This document shows positions 43,000-53,587 of a DNA stretch of 64,000 bases, in pieces (within the stretch, counting starts at the first letter, position 1; every line of letters starts with the position of its first letter). Below the pieces are notes generated by a model. That model worked only from the letters and a program-made list of their open reading frames with translations, made no database searches and was not told the DNA's origin. The position numbers and the translations under genes are program-made. Source of the DNA: Ricinus communis (Eukaryota; Streptophyta; Magnoliopsida; Malpighiales; Euphorbiaceae); NCBI RefSeq assembly GCF_019578655.1, contig NC_063259.1:12552489-12616488 (forward strand), read 5' to 3'.

Positions 43000-45930
43000 T
43001 ATCACGACCCCATCTGTGGGCCCGTGACCGGCACTAGGGAATGGGTAGGCGTAAGGCCACCGAATCCCATAGTAAGCCTGACACTCACTGACTTAAACAA
43101 ATCTCATCTCAATTAATGTTATTAATGCCACAATTTATTGGAATCATTAAATTTTACACAATTAATTCGGTCTGCCAGAAGAATTTGGCGAGACCTGAAA
43201 CTCAGAGAATTTACAACTGATACATCTACTATTACTACTGTGGAAAATCTAAGATTTTACAAATTAACATACCAAATCAAATATACCACCCGATGATGAA
43301 GGAGTCGGGTTACTAAATAAGAGTCGTGGGAAGACTAACAGTCAAGAATCTGAAAAACAGTAAATTGAGACTGTCAGTCTCGAGAGTGACTTAAAATCAT
43401 ATATCTAAAAACAGTTGTAAACATCTCAATAACACATTTATTTAATTTGAAATAAGTAATAACTCATGCAAAAATAAACGTGTCATGTCATGCTTAAATT
43501 TAATAAAATAACTTTCACACGCTACGGGACAGAGTACTCTAGTATAACCCTAATCCCAACACAAACATCTCGATCAATCTCCATACTGACATCTCCACTA
43601 ATCTCAACTCTAACATCCCGACTAATCTCATTCCAATAGGACTGGCGCCCAGAGAGCAAAGCTCGACCAGGGTCCTTAACTCCAGTCCGGTCACTTAATG
43701 TTCACTATCAGTCTTAGCCTTTCAGCTCTCTTATTCCAATAAGACTGGCGCCTAGAGAGCGAAGCTCGACTAGGGACCTTACCTCCAGTCTGCTCACTTA
43801 GGTTCCCAAATAAGCCGGCGCCCGGAAAGCAATGCTCGACCAGGGACCTTTACTCCGGCATCCACACTCTACTAAGCCTAGAGAGCGATGCTCGACTAGG
43901 GAAAGTCCTAATCTTTACTTTTCAAATTTACCTATTTACCCTTTTCCATCACTCTTAGACCTATACCAGTACACTCATCAACCTAATGTGTTCTACTGTT
44001 GTCCCATCCCGTGTCATCATGCAATAATAAAGTCAATGATAAAGGAAATGATATATAAATGAATAGTAATCAAAAGCATGATACAAATGAATAATAATTA
44101 AATGAATAATTGCAAATAAAAAATTTATGCATGATACGTGCATAATCGATAGATGACTTTAACTCACAGCTTTGGCGACCTCCTAGCTCTGCTCCGGTGC
44201 CTCGGTTGGAGCGAGCCGAATAGACGGATTATCTAATCACGGAAAAAAATTTATTAATAATGCTGAACAATTTACAATTGACCCTAGGTCTAGATTCCTA
44301 GGACTGACTATCTAAAATCTCGACTCGGGTAAATTCTATCGAAAATTCGGCAGAACCTCCTCTACAACATGGACATTTACCCCCCGTAAAACGGGTCCAG
44401 GACCTGCTAGAAAAACACTATAAATATCCAACAATTCATACAATGGGAGTCGGGTCCCCAAGACTTCACTATTTTCCCGACTCCGTCACACAGCATAAAA
44501 ATTATGACTACGGCAGGCAGTCCGACAAACTATTAATTTTGACTCACAAATATCATCTAATACTCAACACAAATCAATAAGCATAAATTAAATCAAAGAA
44601 TTCTTAAATCAACAGGCTAGAGAAAATTACTGAGACGGTTGATCGCTCGGTTAACTCACCTCCAGCCGCCGGAGTCCGATCGACGATCCGAACACACCAT
44701 CGCACTTGAAACGACTCGTTGATGACGATCCCCGCTTCCAATTTTCTGATCTGCCCCCGATCATCCGAAGAAATTTACGGACAATCTCAGCCGTCGATTT
44801 GCAAACGAAGTCCAATTGCCACGAAACTAGTGCCATTGCGAAGCTTGAGCTGAGAAGAGTCGGGATACGTCCTCCGATCATCCATCCTCCGCCGGAGCTC
44901 GTCGAAAAAGCTAGAAAACGCAGCTACCATCACCTCACCGGAACTCCCTCCTCCGCCACCAAAAGGAAGCCTTCAACTCACCGGTCAAAACAAGACCGTC
45001 CTCGCCGCTAAAGGACGTTGGAAACGGCCGAAATGGCTCCGACAGCCACAACGCTCCCTTCTTTTATTTTTTCTTACTTCTAACGTCACCGCCATGGCTT
45101 CGGGCTCTCCAAGACCTCTACGGCCAAGCAGCCCTCGCCCCACCTACTGACGCCGCCTCCTTCTTCATCTTCTCCTTCCTCTTTTCTTCCTCCTTTTCTT
45201 CTTTTCTTTTCCCTCGATCAATATCGACATTAGGTCCCTCAACTATTCTAATTGCAACAATTTCATCCTGCAAAAATTCCAATTAACCCCTAAACTTCTT
45301 TTTAGCCTTTCAATTAAGCCCCTAACTATTTAATTTAGGCCAAATTAGAATTATGGAAAATACACAATTACATATATACCCTTGCTTTTAAATGTAAAAT
45401 TAACAAAAAGCCTTGTCGACATATTTAATTACAAAAATACCAAACATACAAATTTCCATTAAAACACCATAATAACAAAATTATACTTTTAATCCTCATT
45501 CCAAAATAAATTTCCAATTAAATCCTAACACAATTAATTTAATTAATTAAATTGCTAAATATTTTTCCAATTAAATTTAACACCATTAACTAATTAAAAT
45601 ATCCTTTTTCCCAATAATTCTTTTATAAAAACATCCTTTACAAACTCTTCCATAATTCTTCAATATATAATTTAATTAAATATATTCATTTGGAAAAAAT
45701 TGAATAACCAAAATATAATTTATTCCTCAAATAATTTACTTAATTAACTCCTTAAAAATCAAACTAATTGGATATGGAAAATAACTCATTTATTTGTCTA
45801 ACATTAAAATTTTCATTACATCATTCCAAATTAAACCAAATAAAAATAAAGTAAAATTAATTTAAAACAAAAATCATTTATTAATTATTATTAATAAAAT
45901 TATTATTAAAGAAAATTTTCAGGTATTACA
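43000..45930 (-). repeat. 5' LTR of the Tekay-like element
   Basis: 2,931 bases from TATCACGACC (TG mutated to TA) to ATTACA. It holds several CCAGAGAGCRAAGCTCGACYAGGG repeats (43,640-43,910) and a GC-rich block at 44,640-45,230 with pyrimidine-rich CTTCTTCTTT runs, followed by an AT-rich outer third. Chance ORFs in the GC-rich block are not genes. Confidence 0.85.
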
Positions 45931-48135
45931 CTTTTACTAATTTGAGTAGGATACTAGATTCCATAAGAAAGCTTTGCCACATCTAGAGATGGATACAGAA
46001 ACCAACTTCTTTACTTTTAATTTAGACTTCAATTTTATTATTTAACAAGCTACTCCTTATAAATACAATAGTTTATATTTACAAGCATCCATTACAGCAT
46101 ATAAGGTCCTCTTAAGTCTAGCCCATTTTATTAAACCCAACCCAGATTTTATTTATTAACCTATTTTAATGATTAATTATGTATAGGGGTTTTCCTAGTG
46201 TAGCCCAATTAAAAATTATGCTTTGATTATAGTCTTTAAGCCTAGATGGACTACTTTTTATGGAAAGACCCAATCAGGTGATCTTCAATCTAATATGACC
46301 TAATTAATTAATTAAAGCATGATAAAGGCCACTAGGTCTATATTAATTTTAAATTTAGCTTAATTACCATTTGCGTGACCTAATGGACTATAGTTTTTAT
46401 GTTAGGTCCAATTTTTTACCTAGAGTCTACGTGTCCAGATTTTAATTAGGAAATCATATTACAGTTATTTGGCATAAATCAAGCATAAAGTAAAAGAAAA
46501 AGTGTAGAAAATTATATCTAACTATTATAACCTTTCCTACAACTAAAGAACAAAAAAAAAACCTAAAACTAAGTACAGTACATAAAATCACTAAAAAGAT
46601 ATTGAAAACTTGGAAATTAGGCCAAAAATGTCAACAACCGATTGGTCTGAGGCATAGAGTCGAATTGCCTCTGGGGGCTTGGATGGTCCTTTTGCGAATT
46701 TCATCAATTTTTCACGCCAAGAAGCCGATTTTTACATGCACAAAAGGATAGAAAATTCTATTAAAACATATAAAATTGAATAAAAACAAAAAATGGAATA
46801 AAAAATGAAAGCCTAAGGAGAAATACAAACCTTATAAATAAAAACTGACACCAAGTAAAAATAACACTTTAAAGTAGATTTCCAATTTTAATCATGCAAT
46901 CTTAGAAATCTAATTCAAATAAACACAAATAAATTAATTATGTTTTCATAATCATTAGACTAATCAGATTTAAAATCCAATAAAATCAAATTATCAGATT
47001 CAAAACTCTATATGTTCTTATTATCATTATTCAAAACTCAATAAGTCATAGCATGTTAATCCACAAGAAAACCTATTCTAACCACATAGATTATATGAAG
47101 TAACAATTACATCCTAAACATATTTCTAAATTTAAAAATAAATATAAAAGGACCAGTAAGGCAAAAGGCATTGATGATGTAGATATAAGGAACCCTCAAG
47201 TTGTCACCATAGGTTTCTGTTTTGCGAGTCTAAGGAAACGAGAAAGTAGTTGAATCGAAGATGGGTTGAGAATCCAGTGTGGCTTGAGATTTCAAAAAGA
47301 AAAGTTACTGTCATTTAAAAAAAATAAAGGTTTCCTAATCCAGGGTTCTTTCTCAGTGATTTCTAAGAAAAAGCTCTGTATGTTTAAGATGTAGGGTTTT
47401 CTCTTAAAAGCCTCTGTCTTTAAATTTTAACGATAAACATTGCTAATTAATGAGAGTTGTCTACTAATAAAAGTTACTAACTAATGAATGTTGCTAACCT
47501 TAGACATAGGGCTAACCCTAGTTCTTTTTACAAAGCTAGGGTTTGGGGACCTTAAAAATTAAAATGATAAACTCAATTGTTTTAAAGATTCTTTTTGTCG
47601 ATCAATGATATCCAATAAAAATCTTTTAAAAATCTCAAAAATTATCATAGAAACTTTGTAAAAACTTATTTTTATATTTTTGGGTGTTTAAACGTAAAAA
47701 ATATGGGTAAAATAGTGTCGAATTACGAAAAGTTGCTAATTGGCACTATGTAGAGCCGATTGGCACTATGTAGAGCCGATTGGCTCTACACATAGCCAAT
47801 TTAGCTCTATGATAAGCCAATCGGCTCTGTGTAGAGCTGATTCAAATATATGCAGAGCCGATCGGCTTTGAGGGCTAAAAGGTTTGGAAAATTATGGCAA
47901 TTTGGACCTTGAACTTACTGAAACGAGCACTTTACCCCTCAAAGTTAATTTTTTCTAACAATCCAAATTGATTCTAGAAAAGTGATTTTAATTTAAGTAT
48001 TCTCAGTCCTAACTTAGATTTGCATGTCCTCAGTCTCCCAAAACTCAAGAAAGATAGTAACTTTCATTATAGGGTTTTCTGTAATTTTCTCGATATTTAG
48101 ATCTAGAAAATGGATGCTAATAGTCAGATTTTCCT
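45931..48135 (-). repeat. Tat LTR copy 2, outer part (right of the Tekay-like insertion)
   Basis: The LTR resumes with CTTTTACTAATTTGAGTAGG after the duplicated CTTTT. It aligns with copy 1 (3,325-5,430) and copy 3 (53,600-55,900). It contains an expanded array of AGAGCCGATTGGCTCT-type motifs at 47,736-47,860. The outer end is lost: at about 48,135 copia sequence begins. The TATA box seen in the other copies is mutated here. Confidence 0.8.
47736..47860. repeat. Array of palindromic GCCGATYGGC motifs
   Basis: Five to six units of roughly 22-25 bases, each around AGAGCCGATTGGCTCT with variants, lie in Tat LTR copy 2. Copy 1 has one decayed unit (5,150) and copy 3 one unit (55,633-55,655). Each unit is a near-perfect inverted repeat. 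Confidence 0.75.
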
Positions 48136-49045
48136 CTAAAAAGCGATTTGGTCACTTACCAAGTAAATATGATTCACAAGTTCCAAGAAATCCTTGTTTA
48201 TGTACCTTGTTGATTCTAGTTTCATTGATATGATCCAATCTACAATGCCACAAAAAGGTCGATTTAAGATTATTTAATTTGGCCCTTTTTGAATCGATAT
48301 TGAGAATTGGTTTTGCTGAATGTACAAACCATTTTCATACTCTCCATAAGCATAATGGACATCATTTAATGAAAAGGAACAACTTTCGCCTTTAATACGA
48401 AATAAAAATCCTTCCATAACTAAATATGAAATAGATATAATATTTTTTGAAATACTAGGAACATAATAACAATTATTAAGTAATAGTACTAATCCACTAG
48501 GCAAAACCAAACTATATGTTCCTACACATAAGGCAACAACTTTTGTTCCATTCGCCTTTCTTCAATTCTCTAATGTTCTTTAATCTCTACATGTTATTAC
48601 AAAGATGAGAACCATATCTAATAGCCAATACCCAAGATGAAGAGTTAGAAATTGACAGAAAAATCTTAATTATAAACACACATGAAGTAGATTTTCCTTT
48701 TAAGTTTTAACTTCTTTAGTTTGTATGAGAAGTGGCGGATTTCTTTGTGTAATCCACTTGATCGACTATTACCTTTATAGTCATCCATTTTAATAATACC
48801 CTCTTCCAAAAGTCTTTTGACTTTTGCTTCTCTTCTTCTAGACTTTCTAGATAATGTCTTTCTTTGTTCTTCTAAAGATACTTTCGCAGTTTTAAGAATA
48901 CTAACTAATTCTGAAATCATATTCTCAGGATTGTTAGTTTCAAAGTTCATAACCAACTACGAATATGATTTAGGTAGAGTTCTTATAATTGAGTCAACAT
49001 TTGGTTTAAAATATATAATCACACCAAGACCCTTGTGAAATTCTA
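48136..49045 (-). pseudogene. Ty1-copia gag C-terminus, protease and pre-integrase remnant
   Basis: The frame 48,956-48,666 matches copia gag (NFETNNPENMISELVSILKT, then a basic region). Further on, in broken frames, come protease-like text and LPSGLVLLLNNCYYVPSISK with NIISISYLVMEGFLFRIKGE (frame 48,510-48,274). Last is a GAG-pre-integrase LWHCRLDHINETRIN-like segment near 48,230. Many stops. It truncates the Tat LTR at 48,135. Confidence 0.75.
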
Positions 49046-49339
49046 ATTCACTTGCATATTAAAACCTAATTTAAATTAATTAAAACTTGCCTCTTGTCAT
49101 CTTACTTTGTCACTTGATGAACACACGAAGGGTTCCTTTTCTACTTTCTTGATGGATGCTGGACCTAGGCAAGGTCCTTCTTTTGACGCTCGATCCATGA
49201 TCTCCATGGATGATTCTAAGAGTGGTGAACCCCCACCAGGTTCTTTTGACCACTACGAGGGTTAGGATCAAGGGTGCAATTGGTGAGGTACCAATAATTT
49301 TTAATTCTTATTTTTGCATACTAACTTTTTCTTGCAGCA
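49046..49339 (+). other. Leader of the CRM-like chromovirus remnant
   Basis: Non-coding sequence before gag. TTTCTTGCAG immediately precedes the first gag ATG context, resembling a splice acceptor. A 5' LTR and primer site are not recognisable upstream. Confidence 0.35.
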
Positions 49340-50500
49340 ATGTCAAATACCTCTAGTGGAGGTGGGAGAGAGGAGAATGTGTCTTAACTCAATCATGGCA
49401 TATCCGCGGCACAAATGCATAAAAATAAAAGAGTGCAACAGAGTATAATGAACATCAATGAGGCTATAGAGAGGATACGGTTAGATATGGCAGCCAGTCA
49501 AAGAGCCATATTAGAGCAAATTAATGCTAATGCTCGTGCAAGAAACAATATACAGAACTTGGTAGGCAATAAGAAAGATTTAGAACTAGGCTATGATGAT
49601 GATGATAATGCCATAATTGTGGGTGTTGGCTGTGACATGGGTAGAGGAGCTAGGGGAGGCTGAAACAATGCAATGGGTAGAGGGAATCATGGAGGTGAAT
49701 TTGGTGGTTACTATGAGTATAATGATGATGTGGATAGAAATTTAGGTAGCATCAAACTTAGAATTCCTACCTTTTTAGGAAAATCAAATCTGGAGGCATA
49801 TTTGGAGTGGAAAAAGTGAGTAGACCTTATCTTTGGTTGTCATAACTTTTTTTAGCAAAAGAATGTCAAGTTAGTGGTTACTCAATTTTCTGAGTATGCA
49901 GTAGTGTAATGGGATCAATTGGTAGTGAGTAGGAGAAGAAACATGAAAGAGCTTGTTGATACTTTGCATGCTCTCAAAACTATCATGAGAAGACGGTTTG
50001 TACCTAGACATTACCATAGGAAGTTACATCAAAGACTCCAAGCTTTGAACCAAGGTACTAAAAATGTAAAGGATTATTATAAGGAAATGGAGATTTTCAT
50101 GACAAGGACTGATCTAGATGAAGATATGGAAGCTACCATGGCATGTTTTATTAGTGGGCTTAATAAGGAGATTGCAGATAGGGTCGAATTATAACATTAT
50201 ATAGAACTTGAGGAGTTAGTTCATCTTGCAATTAAGGTTGAAAAGCACTTAAAATCAATGGGAGCAGAAAGGTTTGAACAGAAAGGCACTTCAAGTAATA
50301 TGCCTAATTGGTCTAATCAATAGAAAGGAAACAAAAGAGGAGATGATAAGGCTATTTTTTATGGGAATAAGAGTAAGAATGTTTTGGGCAACAAGGAGAC
50401 CAAACAGTTGAAGCTAACAAAGGGAAAAATAGGGACATTAAATGCTTCAATAGTTTGGGGCATGGGCACATTGCTTCACAATGTCCTAATAAAAGGACAA
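49340..50500 (+). pseudogene. CRM-like chromovirus Gag
   Basis: From the ATG at 49,340 one frame, broken by TAA at about 49,385, TGA at 49,661 and stops near 49,818-49,905, reads NEAIERIRLDMAASQRAI, IKLRIPTFLGKSNLEAYLEW and SRRRNMKELVDTLHALK, then MRRRFVPRHYHRKLHQRLQA and DYYKEMEIFMTRTDLDEDME. The zinc knuckle at 50,443-50,484 reads CFNSLGHGHIASQC: the second Cys has become Ser. The glycine-rich stretch GRGARGG before the capsid is unusual but part of this family. Confidence 0.8.
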
Positions 50501-51210
50501 TGGTTGCTAGGGAGCATGGTAAGATAGAAATAGCAAGTGAAAAGAGTAGTGAAGATGAGATGCCACCATTTTTAGAGGATCATAGTGATGATGGTATTGA
50601 GTGTCCTATGGGAGGTGATCTTTTGGTTGCTAGAAGCACACTTAATGCGCAAATGAAGGAGGAAGATTATATGGAGCAGCAAAGGGACAACATATTTCAC
50701 ACTATATGCCATGTGCAAGGTAAGACATGCAATGTCATCATTGATAATGGTAGTTGAACAAAAATTGCTAGCAATTTAATGGTAGAAAAATTGGGATTAA
50801 ACCTCATTCCATATTCAAAACCTTATAAATTATTATGGTTAAACAACTATGGTGAGATAAAAGTGAATAAATAGGTTATTATGGCTTTACTATTGGGAGG
50901 TATTCAGATGAAGCGTTACGTGATGTAGTGCCAATGCTACTAGCCATATCTTGCTTGGTAGGCTATGGCAATTTGATATAAGAGCTGCCCATGATGGATT
51001 CTTTAATAGGTACTCTTTTGTAAAAGATGGGAGAAAAGTCACACTTACACCACCTTTAGCAAAAGAAGTGTATGAAGACCAATGCAAAACGGAAAGAATG
51101 AGAGTAGAGGCTGAAAAGAAAGAGATGAAAAATAAAAGGAATGCTTTAGAGAGTAAAAATAAAAAAGTGTTTTGGAGAGTGAAAATAAAAAGATTGATGA
51201 CGTAAAGGAG
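50501..51210 (+). pseudogene. CRM-like chromovirus protease region
   Basis: The frame 50,455-50,757 continues from the knuckle, through an acidic linker, to HTICHVQGKTCNVIIDNGS followed by a TGA. The protease then continues (KIASNLMVEKLGLNLIPYSK) with further stops near 50,872 and 50,927. It picks up in 50,951-51,205 as LLGRLWQFDIRAAHDGF, FNRYSFVKDGRKVTLTPP and EVYEDQCKTERM. The active-site Ser/Thr of D[ST]G is Asn. RT does not follow. Confidence 0.75.
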
Positions 51211-51571
51211 TTATAATGCTCTATTGAAGTCAATGAAGATACTAAAAAGGCATGATGAATGAAGATGGTGAAAAAGATAATAATTAGTAACTTTTGAGCG
51301 ACATCCAAGATGAGGAGATCATTGTTGAAGATGAAGCAAAAGTTAAGCTGGTGAAGAATGAAGATATATTGCTTGATGCCATTGAGCCAATTGAACATGT
51401 TGAGTTTATTAGCACTGAAAGTATTATTTAGTCTAAAGTTCCTCTAACAACTTTTTTGAAAGATCTACAGGTTGATAATGAGTTAGTATTGTTCTTGGAG
51501 ATTATATGTTTGCTTCTTTCACAATATTCAGGTAAGATTCGAGGACGAATCTTTTCAAAGAAAGGGGGGAA
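51211..51571 (+). other. Deleted RT-integrase region and polypurine tract
   Basis: Only about 360 bases separate the protease from the 3' LTR where about 3 kb of RT, RNase H and integrase would be expected. The last 40 bases (GATTCGAGGACGAATCTTTTC then AAAGAAAGGGGGGAA at 51,557-51,571) are the typical end of a chromovirus internal region with its polypurine tract. Confidence 0.7.
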
Positions 51572-52470
51572 TGGCACGAACCAAACTAGCACAATGAATC
51601 ATACTCTAATAAGGAGTCTTGATGATGCAAATCCTACTAGCTCAAGGAATTCTAATCCAATAAGTCCTTACTCAACTAGGAATCCTAATTCTACAAGGAG
51701 TCCTGATGATATTAAGAGTTCAAGCAATGAAAGGAATCCTAATTCAACTAGGAGATTCAAATTGCAAGTCAATGAGCTTATCTAAGACATTTGGGCTAAG
51801 GACACATCAAGGCTTAAATAATTGGATTTAAGATCAAGGCTCATTAATCTAATTCAGTCTATTGGGCTTGAATGAATTTAATTAGGCTTAAAAAGACCAA
51901 AGAAGCTGAATTGGAGCATATGAAGACTTTGGGCCTAACTTGGCATATGTTATGAGGACCATCTATATGACTTATGTAAATTAGAGTTTTATGGCTTATT
52001 TTCAGCAGCCACACATATATTTTAGCCTAACTAGGACTTTATTTAAGTTATCTCTTTTAGTTAGTAAGGTTATATTTATCTTAGATGAGATGTAAATCCT
52101 TATTAGTTAAGATTTAGGGTTTTCTAAGGCCTATACAAGACTAGTACGAATTTTGATGTAAAAATTAAGTTGAAGTTGAATGATAATTGGTATTTTTACC
52201 TTAAAGCTTGTTTGCTTTGTCTTTGTGTTCTTGTTTGAATGCAAATCTTACTTATCAAGTAGTTGATCTATCCTTGTGGCGTACTTGGAATTAGGGTTTA
52301 AGGGACTTAATGTTCCTTAAATTTTAATTCTTGATCATCTTTCTAAGAGATTTATCTTCTGACCTTTCTTAGAGATTGAACCGAATTGGTTCTTGGAGTT
52401 TTCATGTTAATGTGTTGGGGTTTCACAATTCAAAAGGGGTTCTCAAGCTTATTCGTGGAGGTTCCATATT
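51572..52470 (+). repeat. 3' LTR of the CRM-like remnant
   Basis: It begins TGGCACGAACC directly after the polypurine tract. The first 200 bases hold a degenerate short tandem repeat (AGGAATCCTAATTCAAC and AAGGAGTCCTGATGAT). The right end is not certain because no second LTR copy is in the window. Confidence 0.55.
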
Positions 52471-53463
52471 AACTAGTATTTGATGTTTAAGAGAAACATG
52501 CATAATTAGACAAAGTTGAAAGGGTTGATCTAATAAATGTATATTTCTAAGATATCCATAAGGGTTTGAGGATATCAACACTATCATACTCTTGAAACAA
52601 AATTGTTTGTTTGGGATATATTATCTTTCAAGGAAAGAATTTTTCTAAAAGAAGTAGTGGGAGTTTTATAGATCTTGATAAAGATTAAGATAAACAAACT
52701 AACATTAAAATGGAATAAAGTTTAAATGTGCTTAGCATAAGATAAATAACCTTAACCTAATCATATACACGATTTTTGCTATATAGTAGGATACAACATA
52801 AGAAATAGAGATCTCTTATGGAATATATAATTATATCTCATGGTTGATAAGACTACTACATTAAGAACTAATGTTGGACGTTAATTCTTAGAGTTGGCAT
52901 CAAGCCATGAAATTCTATTATGCATACCATCTTGCTTAACCAAGTGAAGTTTGTGGTGGACCCATCTAAATCGATAAGATCCATTAAGGTGCAACTGAGT
53001 TTTTGAGAAAAATTAATATGGAAATCTTTGCACAAAGGTTGAGCAAAGAAAACTTAATAAGTTACATATTTAATCAAGGGGTTGATTAGTAATGTGATTA
53101 TAAGTTTCAATCCAAATAGAATAAACAAGTTTATATGAATGGGTTAGTGGGAGTACAATAATGTTTCTTAATATTGTATGTTGTGGACATATAGATAAAG
53201 GGAAAGTGACAAGTCTTTTATTATAAGTCTACCAAGACTTATAAATCCATAAAGAGTTAGAACAGTTTACTTTTTAGGTTGAGATTTATAGAGATAGATG
53301 CTTTAAACTACAAATGTTCTAAACTTCGAGTACACAGACATATATGTTAAAGGAGTTTAACATGGAAGAATCAAAGAAAGATTATCGGTGGTGTCTCGTG
53401 ACATATCTCTTTACAAAGATATGTGCCATAAAGACTCATTAAGAAAGAGGTTATTAATAGAAT
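52471..53463. other. Unassigned AT-rich stretch
   Basis: About 1 kb with no ORF above chance, no recognisable domain and no clear repeat partner in this window. It ends at 53,463, where Tat leader sequence starts. It could be the outer end of the CRM-like LTR or another decayed element. Confidence 0.5.
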
Positions 53464-53569
53464 ATATGGGTGGCAGTTTCAGGCGCCCACCCAAGTGTCT
53501 TTAGCGACTACAACACTGTAAGTCTTTTCACCTAATTGGAAACACGCTAACTAGTCACTAAGACTAGTG
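53464..53569 (-). other. Tat leader fragment, copy 3
   Basis: It shares CCAAGTGTCTTTAGCGACTAC and AACACGCTAACTAG with the other two leaders. The leader is truncated at 53,464 and no gag follows. Confidence 0.65.
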
Positions 53570-53587
53570 CGGAGATAGGAGTCGCCA
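53570..53587 (-). other. Primer-binding site, Tat copy 3
   Basis: TGGCGACTCCTATCTCCG on the minus strand retains the TGGCGACTCC core. LTR copy 3 starts on its high-coordinate side. Confidence 0.75.

Larger units (their letters stand above)
33733..45930 (-). mobile_element. Tekay-like Ty3 element nested in the Tat LTR, internally deleted
   Basis: The element starts TGTCACGACC and ends ATTACA on the plus strand and is flanked by identical CTTTT (33,728-33,732 and 45,931-45,935). It has LTRs of about 2.9 kb with a tRNA-Met-type primer site at 42,984 and a polypurine tract at 41,344, both in minus orientation. Only decayed integrase and C-terminal parts remain internally. LTR size, primer and integrase wording fit the Tekay/Del chromovirus lineage. 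An Athila-like element sits in the left LTR. Confidence 0.82.

Noticed and set aside
44706..45011. 101-codon Arg/Pro-rich ORF that could pass for a host protein
   Set aside because: It lies inside the GC-rich block of the Tekay-like LTR; the homologous LTR copies do not keep the frame.
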